This document shows, piece after piece, positions 55,466 to 64,000 of a DNA stretch of 64,000 nucleotides; position 1 is the first letter of the stretch, and each line of letters starts with the position of its first letter. The notes beneath the pieces were generated by a model. It was not told where the DNA came from. It saw only the letters and a program-made list of their open reading frames with translations, and made no database searches. A program made the translations under genes and the position numbers. Source of the stretch: Synechococcales cyanobacterium C42_A2020_086 (GTDB lineage: Bacteria; Cyanobacteriota; Cyanobacteriia; Elainellales; Elainellaceae); assembly GCA_015272325.1 (NCBI GenBank), contig JACYLU010000001.1, forward strand, positions 124,001-188,000, written 5' to 3'.

Positions 55466-56452
55466 ATGAATCCGCGTCTGAATCCAGCGCTGAATCCAGT
55501 TTTAGCACCAACCTCTCAGCCTGTAGAGCCGCTCAGCCCCAGCCTGTTTCTGCCCTATGCCTACCTCCAGGGGCAATTCCTGCCCTTTCAGCAGGCGCAG
55601 ATCTCGATTGCCACCCATGCACTGCACTACGGCACGGCGGTATTTGGCGGCATTCGCGGCTTGCCCTCGCCCGCAGACCCGCAGACGCTGCTGCTGTTTC
55701 GCCTCGCTGCCCACTGTCGCCGCCTCAGCCAGAGCGCCAAGTATCTCGGCTATGCCGTTGCGCCCGAAGAATTGCAGTCGCGGTTACTGGAATTCGTGCG
55801 GCTGAATCGTCCCCGCGTTCCTTTCTATTTGCGCCCGTTAATCTACACCTCCGGCTTGGGAATTGCGCCACGACTCCACCAAGTCGAAAAAGATCTGCTG
55901 ATCTACGGGCTGCCGATGGGCGAATTTCTGTCCAGCAGCGGCGTCCGCTGTCGGTTTAGCTCCTGGTATCGCCAGGAAGATCGCAGTTTGCCGTTGCGGG
56001 GAAAAGCCAGCGCTGCCTACATTGCCTCCGCCCTCGCCAAATCGGAAGCGGTCACCTCCGGATTCGACGAAGCGATCTTAATGAACACCCAGGGCAAAGT
56101 CAGCGAAGCCTCAGCCATGAATCTGTTTCTGGTGCGCAATGGTTGCCTGATCACGCCGGGAGTTGATCAAGACATTCTGGAAGGCATTACCCGCGACAGT
56201 TTGCTGACGCTAGCCCGCGATGTCGGGATGCCGGTGCAAGAACGCCCGGTGGATAAATCCGAGCTGCTGATTGCCGACGAAGTCTTTCTCTGCGGCACGG
56301 CAGCTCAGCTGACGCCCGTCACCCAAATCGAAACCTACATGTTGCCCAGCCATCGCCCGATCACAGCGCTGCTATCTACCCAGCTCAAGGCGGCCTTCGA
56401 AGGGCGTACCGACCGCTACCGCGATTGGATCACGACGGTGTCGCTGGATTAG
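55466..56452 (+). CDS. ilvE: Branched-chain amino acid aminotransferase
   Basis: A 328-residue class IV aminotransferase that converts branched-chain 2-oxo acids to Val, Leu and Ile with glutamate as donor, using PLP. The PLP-binding lysine is K180 (in LRGKASAAYIAS), and GKVSEASAMNLFLV carries the conserved Glu near 213. HYGTAVFGGIRG (about residues 54-65) and YLRPLIYTSG fit the family. The first 20 residues repeat N-P-x-L-N-P and are unusual; the start could be a few codons later. It is followed 15 bases later by a methyltransferase. Confidence 0.93.
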   Translation: MNPRLNPALNPVLAPTSQPVEPLSPSLFLPYAYLQGQFLPFQQAQISIATHALHYGTAVFGGIRGLPSPADPQTLLLFRLAAHCRRLSQSAKYLGYAVAPEELQSRLLEFVRLNRPRVPFYLRPLIYTSGLGIAPRLHQVEKDLLIYGLPMGEFLSSSGVRCRFSSWYRQEDRSLPLRGKASAAYIASALAKSEAVTSGFDEAILMNTQGKVSEASAMNLFLVRNGCLITPGVDQDILEGITRDSLLTLARDVGMPVQERPVDKSELLIADEVFLCGTAAQLTPVTQIETYMLPSHRPITALLSTQLKAAFEGRTDRYRDWITTVSLD

Positions 56453-56467
56453 CGAGGAGCAGCAACT

Positions 56468-57217
56468 ATGACTGACTGGTTTTCCACCGGTTCCGCAGAT
56501 TATGCTGCCGTTCGACCGCGCTACCCTCGCCGCCTTTACGACACGTTGGCATCGTACCTGTCTCAACGGCAGCGCGTCTGGGACTGTGGCTGCGGCAACG
56601 GGCAGGCGGCCGTAGACTTGGTGGACTATTTTGCGGAGGTGCAGGCCACCGACGTCAGCGCTGAGCAGATTCGCCATGCAATTCCGGCAGATCGAGTCAG
56701 CTATTCGGTGCAGCCGGCAGAAGCCACGACTTTCCCTGATGCCTATTTTGATGCCGTCACCGTAGCACAGGCGCTGCATTGGTTTGATCGGGAGCGGTTT
56801 TGGGCAGAAGTGGAGCGGGTATTACGACCGGGAGGCGTTTTTGCGGCCTGGGGCTACGACTGGTTTGCAATTGCGCCGGCGATCGATGCGGTGGTGCAGC
56901 GGCAGATCAGCGAGGTTTTGGCTCCGTATTGGTCGCCTCGGCTGAAGCTGATGTGGGACGGCTACCGGGATGCCGGCTTGCCCTTTGCGCCATTGCCAGG
57001 TCCCGAGCTGCAAATGACCGTAGACTGGACCCTGCCCGAGCTGCTCGCCTACCTCCAAACTTGGTCAGCAACGAAACGCTGTCTTCAGGAGCAGGGCAGT
57101 GCCTGGCTGCACACCGCGAGTCGGGAACTCGTTGAAGCCTGGGGAGCACCCGATCAGCCGCGAACGGTGACGATGAAGATCCATTGGATCGCCGGGCAAA
57201 AAGGGAATCCTAAATGA
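56468..57217 (+). CDS. Class I SAM-dependent methyltransferase
   Basis: A 249-residue protein. Motif I is VWDCGCGNGQAAVDL (about residues 37-51); post-I (ATDVSAEQ), motif II (FDAVTVAQALHWF) and motif III (RVLRPGGVFAAWGY) are in order. The N-terminus WFSTGSADYAAVRPRYPRRLY is typical of the Methyltransf_11 group. The substrate is unknown. It follows ilvE by 15 bases, so it is co-transcribed with it. Confidence 0.88.
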   Translation: MTDWFSTGSADYAAVRPRYPRRLYDTLASYLSQRQRVWDCGCGNGQAAVDLVDYFAEVQATDVSAEQIRHAIPADRVSYSVQPAEATTFPDAYFDAVTVAQALHWFDRERFWAEVERVLRPGGVFAAWGYDWFAIAPAIDAVVQRQISEVLAPYWSPRLKLMWDGYRDAGLPFAPLPGPELQMTVDWTLPELLAYLQTWSATKRCLQEQGSAWLHTASRELVEAWGAPDQPRTVTMKIHWIAGQKGNPK

Positions 57218-57307
57218 GGAGGACTTCCAGCTACACCCTATAACCCTATAATTGGGTGGATTGCTAGATTTCGTCCTGATTCAGCCGTTTTTGCCCTTTG
57301 CAGCGCC

Positions 57308-58426
57308 ATGCTGGACCAACTTGCCGCCGCCTTCGCCCGCCACGACTACCCAACGGCCGCCGCCCTGCTCAACCAATTGCAGCAGCAGTCGCCGGATAGC
57401 CCCTGGATCAAGCTGTATGGGGCCCGTCTCCGAGAAGCCACAGGCAAGCTAAGCGCTGCAGAGGAATTGTACCGCCAGGTGTTGCAGGAAACCAGCCATC
57501 CTAAGGTGATGACTCAGGCCCGGCAAGGACTACAGCGCGTCGCCGCCCAACGGGAGGCAGAACGGCAGCAGGTCATCGCCTCTGCCACTGCCGATGCGGA
57601 TCAGTCGGGTTTGGGATGCTTGGTTCTAGAAGCGGTGCCTTCGGAGCAGCGGCAGACAGCAGCGCAGCACTTCGCTCGGATTATGCACCTCGATGCCTAC
57701 ACGGCGCGGCTGCTGTTACCCAATCGCGGCTGGCGGCTGTATCGGGTCGGCGCGGTGGGGGAGCTGCAATTCTATGGGCAGGCCCTGCAGCAGGCGGGCA
57801 TTCCGGCCTTCTGGAGTTCCCTGGCAGCTTTGCAGGCGATCCGCGTGTTTCGCGTCTGCTACCTAGAAGCGGTGTCGCCCCAGGTGACGGTGATCTGCCA
57901 GAACGAGTCTGGGCAACTCGGCTCGCTCACTTTTGCCTGGTCGGAAATCAGCCGCCGCGTCGAAGGCCGGCTTCCCGTATTTGAAGACGTGGTGGATGTG
58001 GATTCACGGCACCAGTTGATGCGCAAAGAGCAAACCCAAGATTACGCTCAGGTGCTCGATCTGCATCTGCCGCAGCGACGCTGTATCCTCCGCTTGGGCG
58101 ACTGGAGCTACCAATTTCAGCAGGGCGTGATTTTTGATGCCGGTCAAGACGGAGATCTGCCGCTCCATCACTCCAGCAACCGCATCCGCTGGAATCAGCT
58201 CCTAGGGTTTCTAGACGACTGCTTAGCGGAAGTACCCGTTTGGGCTGAGTTTCCGCCCTTTGCCGAGACCGCGTTTGACCATCTGGCGGGACTTAAGACT
58301 CTGGATTCGCACATCGATCTGTTTCGCAAAGCGCCCAGCGATTGGGATCCAGCCTTTCAGCTTTATAGCGGGCTGGTGTTCGATCAGTTTTTGCAGCTCA
58401 AGGCAGCAGGTTCGTTCCAGCCGTAA
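57308..58426 (+). CDS. TPR-containing conserved cyanobacterial protein
   Basis: A 372-residue protein. Residues about 1-85 form two to three TPR-like helices (LDQLAAAFARHDYPTAAALLNQLQQQSPDSPWIKLYGARLREATGKLSAAEELYRQVL). The central part (about 110-200) has alternating strand patterns (LGCLVLEAV, LFYGQALQQAGIPAFW) and the rest a conserved C-terminal block (SNRIRWNQLLGFLDDCL, FAETAFDHLAGLKTLDSHIDLFRKAPSDWDPAFQLYSGLVFDQFL). Its function is unknown. It lies 90 bases after the methyltransferase, in the same direction. Confidence 0.7.
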   Translation: MLDQLAAAFARHDYPTAAALLNQLQQQSPDSPWIKLYGARLREATGKLSAAEELYRQVLQETSHPKVMTQARQGLQRVAAQREAERQQVIASATADADQSGLGCLVLEAVPSEQRQTAAQHFARIMHLDAYTARLLLPNRGWRLYRVGAVGELQFYGQALQQAGIPAFWSSLAALQAIRVFRVCYLEAVSPQVTVICQNESGQLGSLTFAWSEISRRVEGRLPVFEDVVDVDSRHQLMRKEQTQDYAQVLDLHLPQRRCILRLGDWSYQFQQGVIFDAGQDGDLPLHHSSNRIRWNQLLGFLDDCLAEVPVWAEFPPFAETAFDHLAGLKTLDSHIDLFRKAPSDWDPAFQLYSGLVFDQFLQLKAAGSFQP

Positions 58427-58506
58427 TGCAATTAACCCATCCAGTTACCTATCCAGGAGGCGATCGCTTCGACTCATCCGCATCAACTCACCCGTATGGA
58501 CGCAAA

Positions 58507-58530
58507 AGGGACATAGTTAGCTATGCCCCT
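58507..58530 (-). terminator. Terminator downstream of the Ala/Pro-rich gene
   Basis: AGGG-A-CATAG (58507-58516) pairs with CTATG-C-CCCT (58521-58530) with a TTAG loop and one mismatch. On the minus strand it is followed by TTTTG, so it terminates the minus-strand gene and may also stop plus-strand readthrough. Confidence 0.75.
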
Positions 58531-58563
58531 CTCAGCAGTGGTTGGTATGTTTTGTGACAAGCG

Positions 58564-59028
58564 CTACTTGCGCGGTTTAACGTCTTTCGCCATGGTGCGG
58601 AACATATCTAGACTAGGACCTGGTCGCCGCCGGGGGGTGTTGCTGGGCAGCAAGAAATCCGTGGCGAAGGTTTTAGCAGGCTCGGGCTGGGGAGCCACAG
58701 GAGCCGCTTTCGGTGCCGGTGCGGCTTCAGTCGCTGGTGCGGCTGCTTCAGCAGATTTCGTCTTCTTTAATTTTTTAGCCTTGGGTTTGGCAGGCGCTTC
58801 TGTTGGTGTTTCTGTTGGTGTCGCTGCTGCCTCGGCGGCCTCTACGGGAGCCACTGCGGGGGCCTCTGATTGGGCTGGGGCTGATGCTGGAGCTTCCATC
58901 TGGATATGCTCGGGGGTTGCCGGAGCCGGTTCTGCCTGGGCAGGAGGTTGAGCACCGTTGGTTTCAGTGGGGGGGGCTTCTAGGAAATATTCAGATTTTT
59001 TGCCTAAACCGAGGAATTTAAGAACCAT
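58564..59028 (-). CDS. Ala/Pro-rich conserved hypothetical
   Basis: About 154 residues from the ATG at 59028 (MVLKFLGLGKKSEYFLE); a TTG at 59046 is an alternative. The N-terminal 20 residues and the C-terminal end (FATDFLLPSNTPRRRPGPSLDMFRTMAK in outline) look conserved, while the middle is Ala/Pro/Glu-rich with a Lys patch (KPKAKKLKKTK). No domain recognised. It sits 145 bases downstream of ffh and in the same direction, perhaps as part of that transcript. Confidence 0.6.
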   Translation of the reverse strand: MVLKFLGLGKKSEYFLEAPPTETNGAQPPAQAEPAPATPEHIQMEAPASAPAQSEAPAVAPVEAAEAAATPTETPTEAPAKPKAKKLKKTKSAEAAAPATEAAPAPKAAPVAPQPEPAKTFATDFLLPSNTPRRRPGPSLDMFRTMAKDVKPRK

Positions 59029-59173
59029 GCTTGCGATCGCTCCCAACGTCTTGTTATCTTTGCGAGTTGAAGGGTTGCCTCGAAACAGGAGGCAGGGGCT
59101 AGGGAAACCCTATGGATCCTATTCACCCTACAGATATGAGCGTATCATGAGATGCCCCGGTGAGCAGGGGGAA

Positions 59174-60655
59174 TTAGAGCGAGCCAAACCCCTTCTTTTT
59201 CTTCTCTTTTTTCTTCTTCTTTTTGGTATTCGTCTGAGCTTGATAGCCGCGCCAGCCGGGGGGTGGGGTGTTGCCGTAGCCTCCCATCGCCGGTGTGCCG
59301 CCGCCGAATAAACCGCCTAGTCCGCCCATGCCAGGCATGCCCATTCCGGGTAGTTGTCCCTGTCCCATTTGCTGCATCAGGGTGCGCATTTTTTGAAAGT
59401 CCGAAACCAGCTTGCTGACATCGTTGAGGCTGTAGCCAGAGCCGCGGGCAATCCGCTTGCGACGGCTGGGGGAACCCGCCAGCAGATCGGGATTTTTGCG
59501 CTCCTCCAGCGTCATGGAGTTGATCATGGCTTCGGTGCGCTTCAGCTGCACCTCCCCTTGCTGGAGCTGCTCCTCGGAGATCTTATTGCCCATGCCGGGA
59601 ATCAGCTTCATGATCCCCGCCAGCGATCCCATGTTTTTCATCAGGCGAAGCTGCTTCAGGAAGTCGGTGAAGTCGAACTTGGCGGTAAGAATTTTTTCTT
59701 GCAGCTTCTCGGCTTCGGCAATGTCTACCTCTTCCTGAGCTTTCTCTACCAAGGTGAGCACGTCGCCCATACCCAGAATCCGCTGCGCCATCCGGTCGGG
59801 GTAGAAGGGCTGCAAGGCCTCCACCTTTTCGCCGACGCCGATGAACTTGATCGGCTGCCCAGAAATTCGCCGCACCGAGAGGGCTGCCCCGCCCCGTGTG
59901 TCGCCGTCCATCTTGGTGAGAATAGCACCCGTGATCCCGATCTGCTCGTGGAAGGTGCGAGTGAGATTGGCGGCTTCTTGCCCAGTCATGGCGTCCACGA
60001 CGAGCAGCACTTCGTGGGGCTGCACGGTTGCCTTGATCTGCGCCAGCTCAGCCATCATCGACTCATCGATTTGCAGCCGCCCCGCCGTGTCGATAATTAC
60101 TGTGTCAATGCCGTCTGCCTGGGCTTTAGCGACCCCCTGCCGCGCAATTTCGACTGGATTAGCCTCCGTACCCATCTCGAATACCGGCACGCCGATCTGT
60201 TTCCCCAGGGTGACGAGCTGATCGATGGCAGCTGGGCGATAGACATCGGTGGCCACCAGCAGCGTACTGCGGTCCATCTTGCGCAGATGCAGCGCCAACT
60301 TCGCCGTAGCGGTGGTTTTACCCGTACCTTGCAACCCCGCCATCAGCACAATCGTGGGGGGAGTGTCTGCCTGAGCCAGCGGTACGTTGGTTTCTCCCAT
60401 TACATTTACGAGTTCGTCGTAGACGATCTTGACGAACTGCTGACTGGGATTGACGCCCGAGATCACCTCCGCGCCTAGGGCCTTGGTCTGCACCTCCGCA
60501 ACAAAATCTTTGACAACCTGCAGGTTGACGTCTGCCTCGAGCAGAGCACGTCGTACTTCTCGCAGGGCGTCCTGAACGTTTGCTTCGCTGATTTTGTCCT
60601 GACCTCGGAGTTTCTTCCAGGCAGATTCAAAGCGGTCGGCAAGGGCTTCAAACAT
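59174..60655 (-). CDS. ffh: Signal recognition particle GTPase
   Basis: A 493-residue SRP54/Ffh protein targeting nascent membrane proteins. The N domain starts MFEALADRFESAWKKLRG; the G domain has GLQGTGKTT (about residues 107-115), DTAGRLQ, TKMDGDTRGG (about 246-255); the M domain follows, with KTEAMINSMTLEERKNPDLL and GSGYSLNDVSKLVSDFQKM. The tail is Gly/Met/Pro-rich, then all Lys before GFGSL. SRP RNA is not visible nearby. Confidence 0.97.
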   Translation of the reverse strand: MFEALADRFESAWKKLRGQDKISEANVQDALREVRRALLEADVNLQVVKDFVAEVQTKALGAEVISGVNPSQQFVKIVYDELVNVMGETNVPLAQADTPPTIVLMAGLQGTGKTTATAKLALHLRKMDRSTLLVATDVYRPAAIDQLVTLGKQIGVPVFEMGTEANPVEIARQGVAKAQADGIDTVIIDTAGRLQIDESMMAELAQIKATVQPHEVLLVVDAMTGQEAANLTRTFHEQIGITGAILTKMDGDTRGGAALSVRRISGQPIKFIGVGEKVEALQPFYPDRMAQRILGMGDVLTLVEKAQEEVDIAEAEKLQEKILTAKFDFTDFLKQLRLMKNMGSLAGIMKLIPGMGNKISEEQLQQGEVQLKRTEAMINSMTLEERKNPDLLAGSPSRRKRIARGSGYSLNDVSKLVSDFQKMRTLMQQMGQGQLPGMGMPGMGGLGGLFGGGTPAMGGYGNTPPPGWRGYQAQTNTKKKKKKEKKKKGFGSL

Positions 60656-61298
60656 AGAACTGTGGGGTGAGACTTCTTCCTATTCTAGGGGGTGAGGGAT
60701 AGGGTGAGGCGTGGCGGCCAAGATTTTCCCTGGCCCGCCCCCAGCATCGCCTCTGTCGCCAACTATCGCTAATCTGTACTCAATCCTAAGTTTTTATAAA
60801 CATTGATACTGCAACTGCATTCCGATGATATGTCTATAAGAAAACGATATCGGTCCTGAATTCGTTGCGGTTTGCGGTTCATTCGATAATTCAGCACATT
60901 ATCCAATCTAGATCCAAGCTAGTGGGTGCAGCTCATTTCTTTCAAATGGGTTCAACGTTTCATTCTCTGTATTCTCGCAATTGGGGTTGAGTGACCCGAA
61001 ATCCAGTCTGAGCCGCGGGTATCGGTCTTACGCCAGCTCCGACCGGGCAGCCGCTGCAACCATAGGGTAACCTACACAGTACACCCGCATCGAGCAACTA
61101 ACGGTTAGAGCTGCAACTAGAGCTGCAACTCTCCTGGCACACCTCGATAGGGCTGAAACGACAACGATCAAACGATCAGGATAAACTGGCGTTCTAGTTA
61201 TAAAAGTTAATATTCTTGACTGGAAACGCCCCCTTCTTCTGCTGTAGTTGCAGTCAACCCTAGGCAAACGTATTGGTGCAACAGGCGGCAAGTCTCCT
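60656..61298. other. Divergent intergenic region, ffh / FHA protein
   Basis: No supported gene. It carries a 12-base perfect tandem (TAGAGCTGCAAC twice, 61106-61129). A 4.5S SRP RNA was looked for and not recognised. Confidence 0.45.
61106..61129. repeat. 12-base tandem duplication
   Basis: TAGAGCTGCAAC is present twice in direct succession, in the FHA protein's upstream region, about 170 bases before the chosen start. Confidence 0.8.
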
Positions 61299-61874
61299 AT
61301 GTCTCCATCTATCCCTCTATTGGTTAATCGTATGCATCACATTACTCTGGAGTGGGCAGTGTTAAGCCAGAGTCTTTCTCAGACCCTTTCTCCTCAGCAG
61401 GGAACGAAAGCTCCCGGTGCCATTCGCATTGGACGCGACGCCGCTCGCTGCGATGTGGTTCTCAAGCATCCTGATCCCACCATCGAAAAAACGGTCTCGG
61501 GGCTGCATGTCGAAATTTTCTTTGATCCCCAAACCAATAGCTTTTGTCTCCGCAACCTCACCCGCGACCGGCAGCCACCGCAACAGCCTAATCCCGCCGT
61601 AGTGGATGGGCAGTCGGTGATTGCCCAAGAGGTACCGCTACACGCCGGCAGCCAAATTAAGCTGGGCAAAATGACCGTAACCGTGAAAGCAGCAGAAGTC
61701 GAGAAACCGCAGTCAATGGCACAACGGCAGACCCAGCCGCCGGATCTTCGTTATGCCTTGAAGTGCAGCAATGTACGAGAACCGCATTTTTGGCCGCTGG
61801 ATTATCAAAAACTGACCTGCGAGATCTGTGGTCGCGCCATTTTGGGGGCCACGCTGATCTTCGAGGACCCCTAG
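61299..61874 (+). CDS. FHA-domain protein with C-terminal CxxC
   Basis: About 191 residues from the ATG at 61299; an ATG at 61332 and the TTG at 61248 are also possible. The FHA fold covers about 30-130: IRIGRDAARCDVVL, SGLHVEIFFD, LRNLTRDRQPPQQPNPAVVDGQSV, VPLHAGSQIKLG. FHA domains bind phosphothreonine. The C-terminus has LTCEICGRAILGATLIF, a lone CxxC pair. It lies 50 bases upstream of the FHA-oxidoreductase gene, so the two are probably one operon. Confidence 0.8.
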   Translation: MSPSIPLLVNRMHHITLEWAVLSQSLSQTLSPQQGTKAPGAIRIGRDAARCDVVLKHPDPTIEKTVSGLHVEIFFDPQTNSFCLRNLTRDRQPPQQPNPAVVDGQSVIAQEVPLHAGSQIKLGKMTVTVKAAEVEKPQSMAQRQTQPPDLRYALKCSNVREPHFWPLDYQKLTCEICGRAILGATLIFEDP

Positions 61875-61924
61875 CTCGCTCTCAACCTCCGCCCAAGCTC
61901 CCTTAACCTCAGTCGAGACTTTCT

Positions 61925-63970
61925 ATGCAGATTCAACTCACCTGGGATGACCCCATCACCGAAGAACCGCAGCAGCACACCGCTCCGCTGCCCATCGCGA
62001 TTGGGCGGGAGTTGGCGCAATTGCCCACCGAGTTAGCAGGTGAACCCGTCTATCAAGTCGTGCTGCTGAGCGCTAACAACGAAATTTCGCGCTGCCATGC
62101 CCTGATTATGGCTATCGACGGGCAGATTATTTTGGAAGACCGCAGCACCAATGGCACTCATCTCAACGGCGAACGGATTACCCGCGCTCGTCGCCCCCTC
62201 ACCAGCGGCGATACCCTTCAGATTGGCACCTACACCATCACCGTTAGTGTGCTACAGCCCATCGCCGAAACGCAGGATTTAAACCGCAGCTCAACGATCA
62301 TTTTCAATCCCGACACCACGATTGTGTCTGCCGATCAGGTTGCTCCTGAGCCGGTGCGCCAGTCCACCATTATTTTTGACCCCGACACCGATCGGCTAGA
62401 GCCGCAGGCCCCACCTCCCGGTCGGGCTGTTACCACGCGCAATGTCTTTCCGCCGGCGCGATTGTTTGCGGAAGAACGGGTGTCGATTTCGGCCCTGCAC
62501 GCTACCGGCTTTCCAGTCGAGGAAACCGAGTATGCAGCCCTCGGCGGCGGCATGGGTTCTTTTGTTTGGGTAGACACGCTGCGGATTGCCGGCGTCAAAC
62601 CCGAGCGGATCACCGTGCTCAGCATTCAGAAGAAACCCTACGGACGCTACGAGACGCTGCTGAAAAATTGCCAGATTCCTCGCTATAAACGCATTCGCTC
62701 GGGATCAGACTCTTGTCCCGACAACATCTGGGGCTGGCCTGGCTACGCGATCCGGGAAGCCTGGCGCGATACCTTCTCCGGGCGCGTTGGGGCGGCACTG
62801 GGCTATCTGTGGCAGGTATTTGCCGAACCGGCCTTTGCCGACACCTACACCCCGATTGCCGACAACGTGTTCAAATCCATGGACCGAGAAGCGGACCGTA
62901 TTGGCTGGGACCGCATGGTGCGTTACGGCAGCATCCGCAGCATCCGCAAAACTGAAGACGGGCGATACGTCATTGCCTATTCGGCGACTCGACCGCCCGG
63001 CCCTCCCGACTACCGTTTTTTGGTGGCGCGCTATGTGCATCTCTGCACCGGCTATCCTGCTATCAAGCTGCTGGATGACCTGCAAGACTATCGCGAACGC
63101 ACTGGCGATGTGCAGACCGTCGTGCATGGCTATGAACCCCACGATCACGTCTTTGAACAGCTCGAACGCAAAGGCGGCACGTTGGTGATACGCGGTTTTG
63201 GCATTGTCGGCTCGCAAATCATGGATCGGGTCTACAAAGCTCGCATGGTGAATCCCAGAATTTTCGTGGTCCACCTCAGCCGGTCACCCAAGCTGGGGCA
63301 GCGGTTTGGTCGAGCTAAGCGCTATGTCGAGAATCACTGGGAATTTCAGCCTTTTAACTGGCCCAAGGGAACCTGGGGTGGCGATATGCGGGCGATGCTG
63401 GAAGCGGCAGATCCCCTACGGCGACGCGAGCTGCTAGAAGCCTGGGGCGGCACCACCACCGCTAGCCGAGGACCATGGCGCAAAATCATCAACCAGGGTC
63501 TACGCGAAGGCTGGTACACCATCAAGTTTGGCACCGTTGACAAGGTGGAACGCAGCCCTGATGGGAAGCCAATCACCTTTGTCAGAAGCAACGAATACCA
63601 CGGCATCGATAAGATTGAAGCCGATTTTGTGATTGACTGCACCGGGCTGATTTCCGATCCCCGCGAGCAACCGCTGCTGAATGACCTGATCACCCACTAC
63701 AACCTAGATCTCAATCCCCAGAAGCGGCTGCATGTTGAAAATGACTTCGAGATCGCCAAAATGCGCAATGACCGCGCTCGCATGTATGCTGCCGGCATCA
63801 TCACCCTGGGTGGTCCCTATGCGCCGGTAGATACCTTCCTGGGATTGCAATACGCGGCCCATCGAGCGGTTGAGGCTCTGGCGACGCATCGAGCACCCGG
63901 CGTCAGGTATATCGAGGGGCTGGGTTCTCTCTGGCAATGGGTGAAATGGGCGACGAACCAAGCTCCCTAG
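61925..63970 (+). CDS. FHA-domain FAD/NAD(P)-binding oxidoreductase fusion
   Basis: A 681-residue protein. Residues about 20-112 are an FHA domain (IGREL at 26-30; SRCHAL 55-60; STNGTHLNG 74-82). A linker contains two near-copies of STIIFxPDT (about 123-131 and 147-155). From about 205 to 670 is a flavoprotein: GGGMGSFVWVDTLR (207-220) is the dinucleotide fold, GFGIVGSQIMDRVY a second Rossmann-type site (about 423-436), and a TLGGPYAPVDTFLGLQYAAHRAVEAL end resembles monooxygenase-like FAD proteins. Substrate unknown. The linker repeats may be phosphothreonine sites for an FHA domain. Confidence 0.8.
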   Translation: MQIQLTWDDPITEEPQQHTAPLPIAIGRELAQLPTELAGEPVYQVVLLSANNEISRCHALIMAIDGQIILEDRSTNGTHLNGERITRARRPLTSGDTLQIGTYTITVSVLQPIAETQDLNRSSTIIFNPDTTIVSADQVAPEPVRQSTIIFDPDTDRLEPQAPPPGRAVTTRNVFPPARLFAEERVSISALHATGFPVEETEYAALGGGMGSFVWVDTLRIAGVKPERITVLSIQKKPYGRYETLLKNCQIPRYKRIRSGSDSCPDNIWGWPGYAIREAWRDTFSGRVGAALGYLWQVFAEPAFADTYTPIADNVFKSMDREADRIGWDRMVRYGSIRSIRKTEDGRYVIAYSATRPPGPPDYRFLVARYVHLCTGYPAIKLLDDLQDYRERTGDVQTVVHGYEPHDHVFEQLERKGGTLVIRGFGIVGSQIMDRVYKARMVNPRIFVVHLSRSPKLGQRFGRAKRYVENHWEFQPFNWPKGTWGGDMRAMLEAADPLRRRELLEAWGGTTTASRGPWRKIINQGLREGWYTIKFGTVDKVERSPDGKPITFVRSNEYHGIDKIEADFVIDCTGLISDPREQPLLNDLITHYNLDLNPQKRLHVENDFEIAKMRNDRARMYAAGIITLGGPYAPVDTFLGLQYAAHRAVEALATHRAPGVRYIEGLGSLWQWVKWATNQAP

Positions 63971-64000
63971 TTGGACAGTGTTCCGGCTCTCCTGCCCGGC

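Noticed and set aside
59354-60478. 374-codon plus-strand frame
   Set aside because: It lies entirely within ffh on the opposite strand; its sequence has no domain and ffh is certain.
60656-61240. Possible 4.5S SRP RNA next to ffh
   Set aside because: The conserved GGAAGCAGC core was not found.

Overview
The window comes from a cyanobacterium, probably a filamentous Leptolyngbya-like lineage, though the genus is not proven. Evidence: light-independent protochlorophyllide reductase genes (chlL, chlN), a DUF5331-type gene between them, ferredoxin-type heme oxygenase, a high-light-inducible protein, PGR5, a Psb35-like protein, a CpcT/CpeT-family protein, and scattered HIP1 octamers (GCGATCGC, e.g. 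near 4707, 12443, 38225, 43338, 58460, 59033). No rRNA, tRNA or CRISPR array was seen.

Layout. 1-11.1 kb is core: CBS-domain protein (partial), NUDIX hydrolase, accC, heme oxygenase, a lipid kinase, an SBBP-repeat protein, an uninterrupted dnaE, and rsmH. 11.3-13.3 kb holds a roadblock-like hypothetical, a 56-aa Hlip with a clear promoter, and a membrane/coiled-coil plus NfeD-like pair. 13.3-19.1 kb is accessory: a HicA/HicB-like pair, an 877-aa protein with a PIN-like N-terminus and RTX C-terminus, a gene-poor kilobase, and a truncated orphan HicB. 19.1-31.2 kb is mostly core: ArsB/NhaD-type transporter, ECF sigma factor, Tat-exported ferritin-like protein, murJ, chlL-DUF5331-chlN, a Tat/lipobox PotD-like protein and a YkvA-like protein.

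31.4-42.3 kb looks like a genomic island. On the left lies a decayed ISKra4-type transposase and AT-rich gene-free DNA; on the right lies an IS256-type transposase fragment abutting rsmE. Between them is a five-gene co-directional cassette: a glycine-zipper protein with an acidic-aromatic tail, a coiled-coil CxxC/CxxC protein, an acidic/Arg-rich/poly-Gln protein, a coiled-coil protein, and a leaderless 1771-aa protein combining a subtilase, an NlpC/P60-like region, an M23-type fold, a phage-tail-lysozyme-like domain, a peptidoglycan-binding domain and a DUF4056-like C-terminus. I recognise no described system with this layout; it is the best candidate for something new.

42.3-64 kb: rsmE, pgr5 and psb35-like genes, a histidine kinase with a damaged ATP-lid, two large RTX proteins separated by a gene-free kilobase containing strong hairpins, a signal-peptide-bearing CpcT/CpeT-family protein, a TrmB-family regulator divergent from ilvE across a perfect palindrome, a methyltransferase, a TPR protein, an Ala/Pro-rich protein, ffh, and two FHA proteins, one fused to an FAD/NAD(P)-binding oxidoreductase.
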